This document shows positions 1 to 9,822 of a stretch of 64,000 nt of DNA, piece by piece (position 1 is the stretch's first letter; every line of letters starts with the position of its first letter). A program made the position numbers and the translations under genes. This stretch comes from BPGX01 sp037447455. GTDB lineage: Bacteria > Bacteroidota > Bacteroidia > B-17B0 > Aurantibacillaceae. Below the pieces are notes generated by a model. That model was not told the DNA's origin and ran no database searches. It worked only from the letters and a program-made list of their open reading frames with translations. The stretch is from positions 15,215 through 79,214 of the forward strand of contig JBBIGQ010000010.1 in NCBI GenBank assembly GCA_037447455.1, in the 5' to 3' direction.

Positions 1-888
1 TTGCAAAGTTTTCCCCCCTCCTTCTATCAAAACACTAACCATGTGTAATTCATACAAATTTTGAAGAATCTGCTCTTCTTTCTTATCCCAATCAATTTTA
101 ATATATTGAACATTCTTTTCTATGCTTGAACGTAACGCGTTAAAAACAATTATTTTTTCTTCTCCCTTGAAGACATTCAAAACATGACTATCTAAATTCA
201 AACCCTTATCCAAAATAATTTTCACAGGATTTTTACCCTCTACAAAGCGCACATTTAAAAAGGGATTATCCATCAACACTGTATTAAATCCAACTAAAAT
301 ACTCTGTTCCTCACTTCGCCATACATGCACCAGCTTTAACGCCTCGCTTGAACTAATGATATTATCTTCTCTGCTTTTAAAGTTAAGTTTACTGATAAAA
401 CCATCGTTTGTTACTGCCCACTTCAGAATAATATACGGTCTTCTCTTTAAATGAAAAGTAAAAAAACGTTTGTTCAGTTCCCTCGCTTCCTGTTCAGCAA
501 CACCTTTTATAACAGAAATCCGATGCTTTTCCAAACGTGTTATTCCTTTGCCTGCCACTAAGGGATTCGTATCAAGTGTCGCGACAATAACTTTTTTTAT
601 ACCTTTTTCAATAATAAGATTCGTACACGGCGGCGTTTTACCATAATGGTTACAGGGCTCTAATGTTACATACAAAACCACTTTATCCCATTCCCGAAAT
701 CCTTTTCTTTCCAAAGATTGAATAGCATTTACTTCCGCATGCGGCCCACCAAAATACTCATGATATCCTTCACCGATAATTTCACCATCCTTTGCAATTA
801 CACAAGCCACCAAAGGATTAGGATGCACATATCCACTTCCTTTTTTAGCAAGTTCAAGGGCATACCGCATCATTTTTTCATGCTCCAT
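1..888 (-). CDS. ribD: Bifunctional riboflavin biosynthesis protein RibD (C-terminus cut by window edge)
   Basis: RibD carries out the second and third steps of riboflavin synthesis: deamination of the pyrimidine intermediate, then reduction of its ribosyl side chain. The reading frame is open to base 1, so the end of the reductase domain is missing. The deaminase zinc site is visible as HAE (residues 50-52) and PC...TPPC (78-88). The reductase half follows from about residue 150, including the ILVGFNTVL and DNPFLNVR segments. ATG at 888 is chosen because the conserved MRYALELAKKG block follows at once. It is divergent from hutI and has its own -7 box at 905-912. Family assignment is firm. 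Confidence 0.93.
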   Translation of the reverse strand, partial: MEHEKMMRYALELAKKGSGYVHPNPLVACVIAKDGEIIGEGYHEYFGGPHAEVNAIQSLERKGFREWDKVVLYVTLEPCNHYGKTPPCTNLIIEKGIKKVIVATLDTNPLVAGKGITRLEKHRISVIKGVAEQEARELNKRFFTFHLKRRPYIILKWAVTNDGFISKLNFKSREDNIISSSEALKLVHVWRSEEQSILVGFNTVLMDNPFLNVRFVEGKNPVKIILDKGLNLDSHVLNVFKGEEKIIVFNALRSSIEKNVQYIKIDWDKKEEQILQNLYELHMVSVLIEGGGKTLQ

Positions 889-904
889 AAAATCAAATAG
901 GGCT

Positions 905-938
905 CAAAATTACATATTTACACTATTTTTGCGACAAA
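905..938 (-). promoter_or_regulatory. Bacteroidota-type promoter for ribD
   Basis: Read on the minus strand, the -7 box is TAATTTTG (912-905), a full match to TAnnTTTG. A TTTG (938-935) lies 22 bp upstream as a candidate -33 box. The start codon at 888 leaves only about a 10-base leader. The region overlaps the opposing hutI promoter. Confidence 0.55.
924..931 (+). promoter_or_regulatory. -7 promoter box for hutI
   Basis: TATTTTTG matches TAnnTTTG and sits 15 bases before the hutI ATG. This implies a nearly leaderless transcript. No clear -33 box is visible. The box lies inside the ribD promoter spacer. Confidence 0.5.
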
Positions 939-946
939 TTATATCA

Positions 947-2218
947 ATGAACAAGTTATTGATAAAAAATATAAATGCTCTCTATCAAATAAGAGAAAAC
1001 GTACAAAGACCTTTGAAGGGTCAAGAGATGAATTATGTTCCTTGCCTGAAAGAAGCTTGGCTAGCCATTGAAAATGGTATTATAGTGGACTTTGGCACGA
1101 TGGCAGATTTTCCTGGTATTGCAGATTGGAAGGACTTAGAAGTCGTGGATGCAGAACATAAAAATATTTTTCCGTGTTTTGTAGATGCGCACACACATCT
1201 TGTATTCGCCGGAAACCGCGAACAGGAATTTGAATGGCGATTAAAAGGCATGAGCTATCAGGAAATTGCTCAGAAAGGCGGTGGTATATTAAACTCTTCA
1301 AAAGTATTACGAGATACACCGGAAGAACTATTATTTGAAGAAGCAAAAGCAAGAATAGAACAGATGATAAAAATGGGCACAGGTGCTATTGAAATCAAAA
1401 GCGGCTATGGATTGAGTACAGAGTCCGAACTTAAAATGCTCAAAGTCATACATCAACTAAAAGACCATTTTAAGATGCCGCTGAAAGCCAGCTTTTTAGG
1501 CGCACACGCTGTCCCGCCTGAATACCACAATAATAAATCCCAATACATTCAATTGATTATCGACGAAATGCTGCCCATCATTTGCGAAAAACATTTAGCC
1601 GATTTTATAGATGTATTTTGCGAACAATCTTATTTTTCATACGAAGAAACAATAAAAATTTTAGAAGCAGGGCAACAATATCATTTAAAAGGAAAGGTAC
1701 ACGCGGAACAATTATCGCACAGTGGTGGAGTACGTGCTGGCGTAGAAATGAACGCTCTATCAGTTGATCATTTAGAATATGCTACTGAAGAAGATATGAA
1801 AGCCCTCAAAACTTCTTCTACAATTCCTATCATTCTGCCCGGCGCTGCTTACTTCCTGAATCTTCCGCCCGCTCCTGCAAAAAAAATGATAGAAGAATAT
1901 CAACTTCCGCTAGCCATCGCTTCAGATTTTAATCCGGGAAGTTCACCTTCGGGCAATATGGCCATGATGATAAGTTTGGCCTGTGTGATGAATAAACTCA
2001 CTCCACAGCAGGCCTATAATGCCGCCACCGTAAATGCCGCCTTTGCAATGGACCTCCATAATACGGGCTGGATTGACAGAGGAAATATCGCAAACTTTTT
2101 TATCACTGATAAAACAACAAGCCCTACTACTTTCGCTTATCATTTTGCACATTCTTTAATTGAAACAGTTTATGTTAATGGAAAAAAATTTAACGATGAT
2201 GCCCACTATACAAACTAA
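947..2218 (+). CDS. hutI: Imidazolonepropionase HutI
   Basis: HutI hydrolyses 4-imidazolone-5-propionate to formimino-glutamate in histidine breakdown. It is an amidohydrolase-fold metal enzyme of 423 residues, normal for the family. Visible motifs are HTHLVFAGNR (metal-binding HxH), KSGYGL, GAHAVPPEY, HAEQLSHSGG and SDFNPGSSPSGN. The ATG at 947 is preferred over the in-frame TTG at 929, which lies within the promoter. No other hut gene is in the window. The gene overlaps the start of pdxJ by about 23 bases, so the two are probably co-transcribed. Confidence 0.93.
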   Translation: MNKLLIKNINALYQIRENVQRPLKGQEMNYVPCLKEAWLAIENGIIVDFGTMADFPGIADWKDLEVVDAEHKNIFPCFVDAHTHLVFAGNREQEFEWRLKGMSYQEIAQKGGGILNSSKVLRDTPEELLFEEAKARIEQMIKMGTGAIEIKSGYGLSTESELKMLKVIHQLKDHFKMPLKASFLGAHAVPPEYHNNKSQYIQLIIDEMLPIICEKHLADFIDVFCEQSYFSYEETIKILEAGQQYHLKGKVHAEQLSHSGGVRAGVEMNALSVDHLEYATEEDMKALKTSSTIPIILPGAAYFLNLPPAPAKKMIEEYQLPLAIASDFNPGSSPSGNMAMMISLACVMNKLTPQQAYNAATVNAAFAMDLHNTGWIDRGNIANFFITDKTTSPTTFAYHFAHSLIETVYVNGKKFNDDAHYTN

Positions 2219-2927
2219 ATTAAGTGTTAACATAAATAAAATAGCACTCCTCAGAAATTCAAGAGGCGGTAACATACCTGATGTTTTAAAAGCGGCATTG
2301 GATATTGTAAAATACGGGGCAGATGGTATCACCATACATCCGCGACCGGATGAACGACATATTCGTTACGCAGATGCCTTGTTATTAAAAGAACATCTGA
2401 CAGTGGAATTAAATATAGAAGGTAATCCGCAGGAAAAGAAATTCATACATCTGATTGAAAATGTACGGCCGGCTCAAGTAACCCTTGTACCAGATACAGC
2501 ACAACAACTGACTTCTGACCACGGCTGGGACACCATTCAATATAAAGATTATCTGAAAGACATGGTTAAGCATTTTCAATCCTTAGGGTGCAGAGTATCT
2601 GTTTTTGTTGATCCGGATGTAAAAATGATAGAAGGAGCAGCAGAAACAAACACCAACAGAATAGAACTTTACACAGAAGAATACGCAAAAAAATATGATA
2701 CAGAAAAAGAACAGATAATTGAACACTATAAGCAGGCAGCCCAACTTGCATTTAACCTGGGATTAGAAATAAATGCCGGGCATGATTTAAATCGGGATAA
2801 TTTAAAATACTTCAAAACACACATTCCTTTTCTTTCAGAGGTTTCCATTGGTCATGCACTGATTTCAGACGCTTTATATTATGGTTTAGAAAATACAGTG
2901 ATGCTCTATAAAAGATTACTTCAGTGA
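2196..2927 (+). CDS. pdxJ: Pyridoxine 5'-phosphate synthase PdxJ
   Basis: PdxJ condenses 1-deoxyxylulose 5-phosphate with 3-amino-2-oxopropyl phosphate to form pyridoxine 5'-phosphate (vitamin B6). The protein is about 243 residues, as expected. It shows the LSVNINKIALLRNSRGG start, HPRPDERHI (active-site His and Arg), ELNIEG (catalytic Glu) and NAGHDLN (late catalytic His). ATG at 2196 is preferred; 2199 is equally possible. The longer frame from 2160 begins with TTG inside hutI and adds no family sequence. Its stop overlaps the end of the convergent flavoprotein gene by 7 bp. Confidence 0.93.
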   Translation: MMPTIQTKLSVNINKIALLRNSRGGNIPDVLKAALDIVKYGADGITIHPRPDERHIRYADALLLKEHLTVELNIEGNPQEKKFIHLIENVRPAQVTLVPDTAQQLTSDHGWDTIQYKDYLKDMVKHFQSLGCRVSVFVDPDVKMIEGAAETNTNRIELYTEEYAKKYDTEKEQIIEHYKQAAQLAFNLGLEINAGHDLNRDNLKYFKTHIPFLSEVSIGHALISDALYYGLENTVMLYKRLLQ

Positions 2928-4510
2928 TATATCTGTGTTTCAATAGCATCCACAATATTCATTCCATCAATAGCAGCACTTACAATACCACCCGCATACC
3001 CTGCCCCTTCTCCACAGGGATATAAATTTTTTATCTGAATATGTTGATAAGAAATTCTATCTCGCGGAATACGCACGGGTGAGGACGTACGGGTCTCAGG
3101 CGCTACCACAACCGCCTGTTCCGTTAAAAAACCACGCATTTTTTTATCAAATGCAACAAAAGCATTTTTCAAAGATTGAAAAATAAAATCTGGTAAACAT
3201 GTTTTTAAATTGACAGAAGTAACACCGGGTCGGTATGAACAATCTGGTAATGAGTTGCTCTCTTTTTCTTTCACAAAGTCAATCAAACGCTGTGCAGGAG
3301 CAAATAAATTTTTGCCACCCATCTCAAAACATCGTTGTTCTATGTTTTGCTGAAAGTATAGGCCCGCTAAAGGATGATGCCGTGCTCCTGAAATAATTTT
3401 TTCATTCACAGCAACCACTATGCCACTATTGGCAAATGGATTGTTACGTTTGCTGGGGGACCACCCATTGGTAACCACTTCACCCACGTCCGTGGCACAA
3501 GTCGCTATTATTCCGCCTGGGCACATACAAAAAGAATAGGCACTGAATGTATGTGTTGTATGAACAAGCGAATATCTTGCTGGCGACAAGTATTTTCTAA
3601 CATTTGAAAGATCTTGTTGAGAAGCACAGTGATATTGAATAGAATCAATAATCTCCTGCGGATGTTCTACTCTTACGCCCACTGCAAAAGGTTTGAATTC
3701 AATGTGAACTTTTTTTTCATAGAGCAAATTGTAAATAGCCCGTGCACTATGCCCGGTTGCTAAAATTAAATGTTGACATGGAATTTCATTGACAGTCGCA
3801 CTCTCAAGATTTTTAATAAAAATGCTTTTGATTTTATCTCCAGTTGTATCCAATGTAAAATCAATGAATTGATGCTGATAATAAATTTCACCACCATTTT
3901 CCGTAATAATGGCGCGTATGTTTTCAATAATTTGTGGTAACTTATTAGTGCCTACATGCGGATGTGTATCAACAAGAATATTATCGGATGCTCCCAAAAA
4001 AACTAAGTAATTTAATATCTTATCAACATCTCCTCTTTTGTCGGAGCGTGTATATAATTTTCCATCGCTATAAGTTCCTGCACCACCTTCTCCAAAACAA
4101 TAATTAGAAGTAGGATGAACAATCCCTTTTTTAGTGATATTGGCTAAATCACGTCTTCTGTCTCGAACCATTTTACCTTGTTCAAACAGCACTGGCTTAA
4201 ATCCCTTTTCCAGACAGCGAATAGCGGCCAATAATCCGGCAGGTCCTGCTCCTATAATAATAACAATTGGTGCATTCTTTTTTATTTCTTTGAATACCGG
4301 CTTTATGAGATGACCCAACGGTGCAATTGGTTCATCCGAAACAAGTATTTTCAGGTTTATTTTAATGTGCTTTGTCCGTGCATCAATACTTTGCTTCAGA
4401 ATAGTGTAATGAAAATTTTCAATCCCCAGCTCCTGTTGAATAATTTGCCTGATATAAACAGCATCGTTTAATTTGAAATACGGAAGTTGTAAAGTAATAA
4501 CTTTTTGCAT
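2921..4510 (-). CDS. FAD-dependent oxidoreductase, COG2509 family
   Basis: This is a 529-residue flavoprotein of the uncharacterized COG2509 dehydrogenase family. A small N-terminal domain (about 1-95) precedes the FAD-binding Rossmann motif IIGAGPAGLLAA. The family signature FGEGGAGTYSDGKLYTR follows. A second dinucleotide-type segment (LILATGHSA) and the C-terminal YPCGEGAGYAGGIVSAA complete the fold. The substrate is unknown. It lies 39 bp downstream of pyrH on the same strand. Family membership is sure; a biological role is not. Confidence 0.88.
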   Translation of the reverse strand: MQKVITLQLPYFKLNDAVYIRQIIQQELGIENFHYTILKQSIDARTKHIKINLKILVSDEPIAPLGHLIKPVFKEIKKNAPIVIIIGAGPAGLLAAIRCLEKGFKPVLFEQGKMVRDRRRDLANITKKGIVHPTSNYCFGEGGAGTYSDGKLYTRSDKRGDVDKILNYLVFLGASDNILVDTHPHVGTNKLPQIIENIRAIITENGGEIYYQHQFIDFTLDTTGDKIKSIFIKNLESATVNEIPCQHLILATGHSARAIYNLLYEKKVHIEFKPFAVGVRVEHPQEIIDSIQYHCASQQDLSNVRKYLSPARYSLVHTTHTFSAYSFCMCPGGIIATCATDVGEVVTNGWSPSKRNNPFANSGIVVAVNEKIISGARHHPLAGLYFQQNIEQRCFEMGGKNLFAPAQRLIDFVKEKESNSLPDCSYRPGVTSVNLKTCLPDFIFQSLKNAFVAFDKKMRGFLTEQAVVVAPETRTSSPVRIPRDRISYQHIQIKNLYPCGEGAGYAGGIVSAAIDGMNIVDAIETQIYH

Positions 4511-4549
4511 TCAATAAATTGTAAAACTGTAGGAAACTAATCAAAAAAA

Positions 4550-5260
4550 TTAATTATTAACTAGTGTACCAATACTCTCACCTTTGATAATCCTTAATAA
4601 ATTTCCTTTTTTATTTATATCAAAAACGATTATAGGTAATTTATTTTCTTTACAAAGTGTAAATGCCGTCAGATCCATAACCTGCAATTGTTTTTCATAT
4701 ACTTCGTCAAATGTAACATACTCGTACTTCACCGCATCTTCGTGTTTTTCAGGATCAGCGGAATAAATACCATCTACTCTGGTACCTTTAATAATAACAT
4801 CCGCTTCAATTTCAATAGCTCTCAAAGTAGCCGCTGTATCCGTTGTAAAATAAGGGTTTCCGGTTCCTGCTCCAAAAATCACGACCCTTCCCTTTTCCAA
4901 ATGCCGAACAGCCCGCCGACGAATAAAGGGTTCACAAATCTGCTCCATTTTTATAGCACTTTGTAGTCGCGTCGGTACACCAATCGATTCTAATGTAGAT
5001 TGAATCGCCATTGCGTTGATGACCGTCGCCAGCATACCCATATAATCGCCTTGTACTCTGTCAATGATATGATTCTTTTGCGTTTGAACACCCCGAAAAA
5101 TATTTCCTCCGCCAATGACAATTGCCACCTGACATCCAGCTTCATGCACGGCTTTAATTTCATTAGCATATTCCAGAAGTTTGGTTTCATCAATACCAAA
5201 ATTTTTAGTGCCCATTAAGGCCTCGCCCGAAAGTTTTAATAGTATTCGTTTATATTTCAT
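4550..5260 (-). CDS. pyrH: Uridylate kinase (UMP kinase) PyrH
   Basis: PyrH phosphorylates UMP to UDP with ATP in pyrimidine nucleotide synthesis. It is a cytosolic hexamer of the amino acid kinase fold. The 236-residue length is typical. Visible motifs are RILLKLSGEALMG at the N-terminus, IVIGGGNIFRG, and GTGNPYFTTDTAA near residue 130. A hairpin terminator lies between it and clpC upstream, so it may be transcribed separately. I saw no strong TAnnTTTG box in the 60-bp gap. Confidence 0.95.
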   Translation of the reverse strand: MKYKRILLKLSGEALMGTKNFGIDETKLLEYANEIKAVHEAGCQVAIVIGGGNIFRGVQTQKNHIIDRVQGDYMGMLATVINAMAIQSTLESIGVPTRLQSAIKMEQICEPFIRRRAVRHLEKGRVVIFGAGTGNPYFTTDTAATLRAIEIEADVIIKGTRVDGIYSADPEKHEDAVKYEYVTFDEVYEKQLQVMDLTAFTLCKENKLPIIVFDINKKGNLLRIIKGESIGTLVNN

Positions 5261-5283
5261 AATACATAATTTCCTGATTAAGC

Positions 5284-5310
5284 AAAAAAAGAGGCAACTG
5301 AATGTTGCCC
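5284..5310 (-). terminator. Rho-independent terminator after clpC
   Basis: On the minus strand, GGCAAC-ATTCA-GTTGCC forms a perfect 6-bp stem with a 5-base loop. TCTTTTTTT follows it. It begins about 11 bases beyond the clpC stop codon. Confidence 0.75.
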
Positions 5311-5320
5311 CTTTGAATCA

Positions 5321-7876
5321 CTAATTTTTATTACCATCGTCTTTTTTAGATTTTCTTCCTCTAGGTTTCTGAATATTAACTTTGATTTTATCCTCCTCTT
5401 TATCATAATTAATTTCAATTTCATCGCCTTCTGATAAGTCGCCTTGTATCATTTCTTCTGCAAGCGGATCTTCAACATATTTTTGTATTGCTCTTTTGAG
5501 AGGTCTTGCCCCATAATTAGGATCAAATCCTTTTTCAATAATATACTCTTTTGCACTGTCTGTAATTTTCAGATTATATCCTAAATCTCTTATACGTTTA
5601 AATAATCCCTGAAGTTCAATTTCTATAATCTTTTTCATATCATCTTTTTCAAGAGATTTGAAAATGATGACATCGTCAATTCGGTTCAAAAACTCTGGTG
5701 CAAAGGCCTTACGAAGTGCATTTTCAATCACACCTCTATTGTATTCTTCCACATTCTCTTTTTTGGCTTTTGTAGTAAATCCTACACCTTGACCAAAATC
5801 TTTTAATTGCTTTGCTCCAATATTAGAAGTCATAATGATCACCGTATTCTTAAAATCAATCTTTCGACCTAAACTATCAGTTAATTGCCCGTCATCTAAC
5901 ACTTGCAATAACATATTGAAAACATCCGGATGTGCTTTTTCTATTTCGTCCAATAAAACAATAGCATACGGGTGCCGTCTTACTTTTTCGGTAAGTTGTC
6001 CGCCTTCTTCATACCCCACATACCCCGGCGGCGCACCAATCAGCCGTGTTACAGAAAACTTCTCCATATACTCACTCATATCAATGCGAATTAAAGCATC
6101 TTCGCTGTCAAACAGATATTTAGCCAATTCCTTAGCTAATTGTGTTTTTCCAACACCCGTGGGCCCAAGGAAAATAAAAGATCCTATTGGCTTATTCGGA
6201 TCCTTTAGCCCCACTCTGTTACGTTGAATTGCTTTTACCACTTTTTGCACTGCTTCTTCCTGACCAATAACTTTGCCTTTTAAGGCCTCTGCCATCCGGG
6301 CTAATTTCTTATTTTCTGATTCTCCAACTCTACTTACCGGAACGCCACTCATCATAGAAACCACCTCTGCCACATCATCTTCTGTTACATTTACAGGATT
6401 GTTTTTTGTTTCTTCTTCCCATTTTTTCTTTGCCTCTTCCAGATCCATCAATAAGTGTTTTTCAGTATCTCTTAATCGGGCAGCTGCTTCAAAACGTTGA
6501 GATTTTACGACTTGATTTTTCAAGTCCCGAATTTCCTCAATCTTTTTTTCTAATTCAATAATATTTTGTGGAACGTGTTGGCTAATGTTATTAATATGTA
6601 CTCTGGCACCTACTTCATCTAATGCGTCAATGGCTTTATCAGGTAAAAATCTGTCTGTAATATACCGAGAAGTTAAAGTAACACACGCTTTAATGGCTTC
6701 CGGTGTGTAAAGAACATTATGATGTGCTTCGTACTTGCTTTTGATATTATTCAATATCTGAATCGTTTCTTCAATAGAAGTAGGTTCAATCATTACTTTC
6801 TGAAAACGTCTTTCTAGGGCACCATCTTTTTCAATATATTGCCTGTACTCATCCAGAGTGGTAGCGCCGATGCACTGGATTTCGCCTCTTGCAAGAGCGG
6901 GCTTAAACATATTACTGGCATCTAACGAACCGCTTGCCCCACCGGCGCCAATAATCGTATGGATTTCATCAATAAATAAAATGACATCCGGATTTTTTTC
7001 AAGCTCATTCAGTACGGCTTTCATTCTTTCTTCAAATTGTCCTCTGTATTTTGTTCCTGCTACTAATGAAGCCAAATCCAATGTTACAACGCGTTTATTA
7101 TACAACACTCTTGGCACCTTTCTTTGAATAATCCTTAATGCTAATCCTTCTGCAATAGCCGACTTTCCAACACCCGGCTCGCCTATTAAAATCGGATTGT
7201 TTTTCTTACGCCTTGATAAAATCTGCGCCACCCGTTCTATTTCCTTTTCACGCCCTACCACTGGATCTAATTTCCCTTCTTCCGCCATCTTTGTCAAATC
7301 CCGCCCAAAATTATCCAGTACCGGGGTCTTGCTTTTTACATCCGACTTTTTACTACTACTACTCGCAGGTATTGGTTCATCATCATCATCATCAGAAATA
7401 GCATTGCGCATTCTTTCGGTTTTAGTAATATCATCTTTCCCGATTTCACTTTTCAACTCCTGAAGAAATACCACTTCATCTACACCCATTTTATTAAATA
7501 TAGAAGAAACAATATTATCGCCTGAAAGGATGGTCAATAAAATATGTTCTGTCCCGACAAATGAATTTTTAAATTCTTTAGCGTGTAAAAGAGAGAGACG
7601 CATAATGTTTTCAACCTCCTTATTCAAAGGCAACTCTTTTTTATCAGTCAATAGTTTTTTAACAGGCAATGTAGCCACCGATTGCTCCAATTCTGCAATA
7701 AGATCTGGCAAACTAATCCCCAATTTAGAGAGTATTTGTACCACCTTATTTTTACCTTCCTTTAGTATTCCAAGTACAATATGTTCAATACTAATAGCTG
7801 AACTTCCCATATTTCTGGCTTCTTCACTGGCAATTTCCAGTGCTTGTCTAACCTTTGGTGATAATTTATAATTCAT
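5321..7876 (-). CDS. clpC: ATP-dependent Clp protease ATP-binding subunit ClpC
   Basis: ClpC is a Hsp100 unfoldase that feeds substrates to ClpP. The 851 residues contain a double Clp-N domain (about 1-145), an Asp-rich linker (161-167), Walker A1 GEPGVGKS (232-239) and Walker B1 VILFIDEIH. A UVR-type middle domain (KSQRFEAAARLRD) distinguishes ClpC from ClpA. Walker A2 GPTGVGKT lies near 570 and Walker B2 IVLLDEIEKAHPD after it. A GVGF loop near 697 is the expected ClpP-docking tripeptide region. The C-terminus is Lys-rich. It is divergent from the DUF349 gene and ends at a terminator. Confidence 0.95.
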   Translation of the reverse strand: MNYKLSPKVRQALEIASEEARNMGSSAISIEHIVLGILKEGKNKVVQILSKLGISLPDLIAELEQSVATLPVKKLLTDKKELPLNKEVENIMRLSLLHAKEFKNSFVGTEHILLTILSGDNIVSSIFNKMGVDEVVFLQELKSEIGKDDITKTERMRNAISDDDDDEPIPASSSSKKSDVKSKTPVLDNFGRDLTKMAEEGKLDPVVGREKEIERVAQILSRRKKNNPILIGEPGVGKSAIAEGLALRIIQRKVPRVLYNKRVVTLDLASLVAGTKYRGQFEERMKAVLNELEKNPDVILFIDEIHTIIGAGGASGSLDASNMFKPALARGEIQCIGATTLDEYRQYIEKDGALERRFQKVMIEPTSIEETIQILNNIKSKYEAHHNVLYTPEAIKACVTLTSRYITDRFLPDKAIDALDEVGARVHINNISQHVPQNIIELEKKIEEIRDLKNQVVKSQRFEAAARLRDTEKHLLMDLEEAKKKWEEETKNNPVNVTEDDVAEVVSMMSGVPVSRVGESENKKLARMAEALKGKVIGQEEAVQKVVKAIQRNRVGLKDPNKPIGSFIFLGPTGVGKTQLAKELAKYLFDSEDALIRIDMSEYMEKFSVTRLIGAPPGYVGYEEGGQLTEKVRRHPYAIVLLDEIEKAHPDVFNMLLQVLDDGQLTDSLGRKIDFKNTVIIMTSNIGAKQLKDFGQGVGFTTKAKKENVEEYNRGVIENALRKAFAPEFLNRIDDVIIFKSLEKDDMKKIIEIELQGLFKRIRDLGYNLKITDSAKEYIIEKGFDPNYGARPLKRAIQKYVEDPLAEEMIQGDLSEGDEIEINYDKEEDKIKVNIQKPRGRKSKKDDGNKN

Positions 7877-7911
7877 AATTCGCTATTTTATTTAATGTAT
7901 AAGCAACCCTG

Positions 7912-7919
7912 CAAATATA
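7912..7919 (-). promoter_or_regulatory. -7 promoter box for clpC
   Basis: TATATTTG on the minus strand matches TAnnTTTG and sits about 36 bases before the clpC ATG. No convincing -33 TTTG is seen at 19-21 bp. Confidence 0.45.
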
Positions 7920-8042
7920 CAACATAATTATTGAATAATTTCCATATCAGGAATAAAATAATTCCACATTCATTTGTTGAAATATTTTTTGCATCTTTGC
8001 GACCTATTTTTTAATTTTACAAAAAATTACAAACTTTCGGAA

Positions 8043-9788
8043 ATGAATAAACAAGAGGTCATTCAACGATTAAAAGAGTTTTTACAACAATCTGCTTTGG
8101 AGGTTCAAAAAGAAGTAAAAAAATTAGAAAGAGAATACAAAAAAATATGGACCGAAGAATTTGAAAAAGCCAAACAAGCATTTATAGATGAAGGCGGAAA
8201 AGCCAAAGATTTTGTATTTCCCAGAACCAAAGAAGACGATGAAATGGCAGAAATTATTGCAGCATTCGAAAAAAAGAAAGAAACAGAAGAAAAACAATTA
8301 GAACAACTACAAGAAAATAACAAAAGAAAAAAAGAAGACCTGCTGACACAACTGGAAGTGCTTTCTGAAGCCGATATCAAAGACATAACGCCTATCATCA
8401 AAAAATTAAGAGAAATACAACATCAATGGAAAGAAATTAAAGAATTAAAAAAAGTCGATTACGCTCAATTACAAAGAAAATACAATATACTATTAGATAA
8501 AATCAATGAAAATATCAAAGCGTTTGATACATTACAACAATATGACTTACAAAAGAATACAGAACTTAAAGAAGAACTCTTAAAAAAATTTGAACAACTT
8601 TTAGCATTGGATGACTTAAAAAAAGTGGAAAATTTATACAAAAATTATAAAAAAGAATGGAATCAAATTGGAAATGTTGTCAGTGAAAAATATCTTGAAA
8701 TAAAGAATCAATTTAATACACTTAATCAAAAAATTAAAGAGCAACTAGACCAATATTACCATTCATTAGAAGACGAAAAAAAGAAAAATCTCGAAAAGAA
8801 AAACGAACTGATTAACGCTCTCAAATCCATTGCAGACATTATTCAAAATAATTCTGATATATTTTGGAAAGACCTGAACGAACAGGTTCAGAAAATTCGT
8901 AGTGAATGGAAAAAAATCGGGCACATTCCAGTAGAATCTATAAAACCCTTAAACGAAGAATACAATCGTCTGTTAGATATTTATTACGATGCTAAAAGAA
9001 AACATCAGGAAATTATTCAAAAAAAACAGGAAGAAATTAAATCACTTAAAGAAAAACTAATTTCGGAATTAGAAAACATCCTTCAAAGCACCGAATACGA
9101 AAAAAACACCAAACAAGTAATTCAACTACAACAAGAGTGGAAAAAATACTACCTGCGAAACAAAACAGATAACGAAGCGCTTAACCAAAAATTTAAAACA
9201 CTTTACAATACTTTTTTTGACAACAAAAGAAATTCTGAAAAAGAAAAACTTCAGCAAGAAAAAGACAATCTGGTAAAAAAACTGGCACTCATTCACCAAC
9301 TTAAAGAAACACAATTCGACAAAACAGACCCCGATAAAGCATTAGCCCAAATACAAGAATTCATAAAGGAATTTAATAATATCGGCTTTGTCCCTATTGA
9401 AGAAAAAGACAAAATACACGACGAATTTTTTAGTAAAATCAATCAACTTTACGCCGAATTAGAACGGACAGAAGAAAAACGGATTAACATTCAGTACAAA
9501 AGTAAACTGCAACAAATCATTCAAAACCATTCTAACGCCATAGACGAACTGAAAAAAGAAGAAAAACATCTAAAGAAAAAAATTTCAGAACTGGAAAACG
9601 AAATAACCCAAATAGATAACAATCTGGCTTTCTTCAAAAATGCCAAACCAGATAATCCTTTATTCAAAGAAGCGTTCGCCAAAAAAGAAAAAATCAACCA
9701 GCAAATTCAGGAATGGAAAACACGGCTCAATGTGCTCATTGGTGTATTGGGCGATCTTAAAAATACACAACAACAATCTGCCCGATAA
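8043..9788 (+). CDS. DUF349 repeat coiled-coil protein
   Basis: This is a 581-residue, very Lys/Glu-rich helical protein. It contains at least five DUF349-like units marked by a W-K-x-I/Y core followed by L-x-x-x-Y/F-N. Examples are HQWKEIKEL, KEWNQIGNV, SEWKKIGHI, QEWKKYYL and KEFNNIGFV. The C-terminal segment (about 490-575) is a continuous coiled coil. No signal peptide or membrane segment is seen, so it should be cytosolic. The ATG at 8043 is chosen over the upstream in-frame TTG, which lies in the presumed promoter (CATCTTTG at 7992-7999). Molecular function is unknown. Confidence 0.85.
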   Translation: MNKQEVIQRLKEFLQQSALEVQKEVKKLEREYKKIWTEEFEKAKQAFIDEGGKAKDFVFPRTKEDDEMAEIIAAFEKKKETEEKQLEQLQENNKRKKEDLLTQLEVLSEADIKDITPIIKKLREIQHQWKEIKELKKVDYAQLQRKYNILLDKINENIKAFDTLQQYDLQKNTELKEELLKKFEQLLALDDLKKVENLYKNYKKEWNQIGNVVSEKYLEIKNQFNTLNQKIKEQLDQYYHSLEDEKKKNLEKKNELINALKSIADIIQNNSDIFWKDLNEQVQKIRSEWKKIGHIPVESIKPLNEEYNRLLDIYYDAKRKHQEIIQKKQEEIKSLKEKLISELENILQSTEYEKNTKQVIQLQQEWKKYYLRNKTDNEALNQKFKTLYNTFFDNKRNSEKEKLQQEKDNLVKKLALIHQLKETQFDKTDPDKALAQIQEFIKEFNNIGFVPIEEKDKIHDEFFSKINQLYAELERTEEKRINIQYKSKLQQIIQNHSNAIDELKKEEKHLKKKISELENEITQIDNNLAFFKNAKPDNPLFKEAFAKKEKINQQIQEWKTRLNVLIGVLGDLKNTQQQSAR

Positions 9789-9822
9789 ATTCCAACATAA
9801 TTTTCTCAATGTAATTTACACT

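Noticed and set aside
7213..7401. Frame with a run of histidines
   Set aside because: It is the antisense of the Asp-rich linker of ClpC; repeated GAT codons read as CAT/ATC on the other strand.
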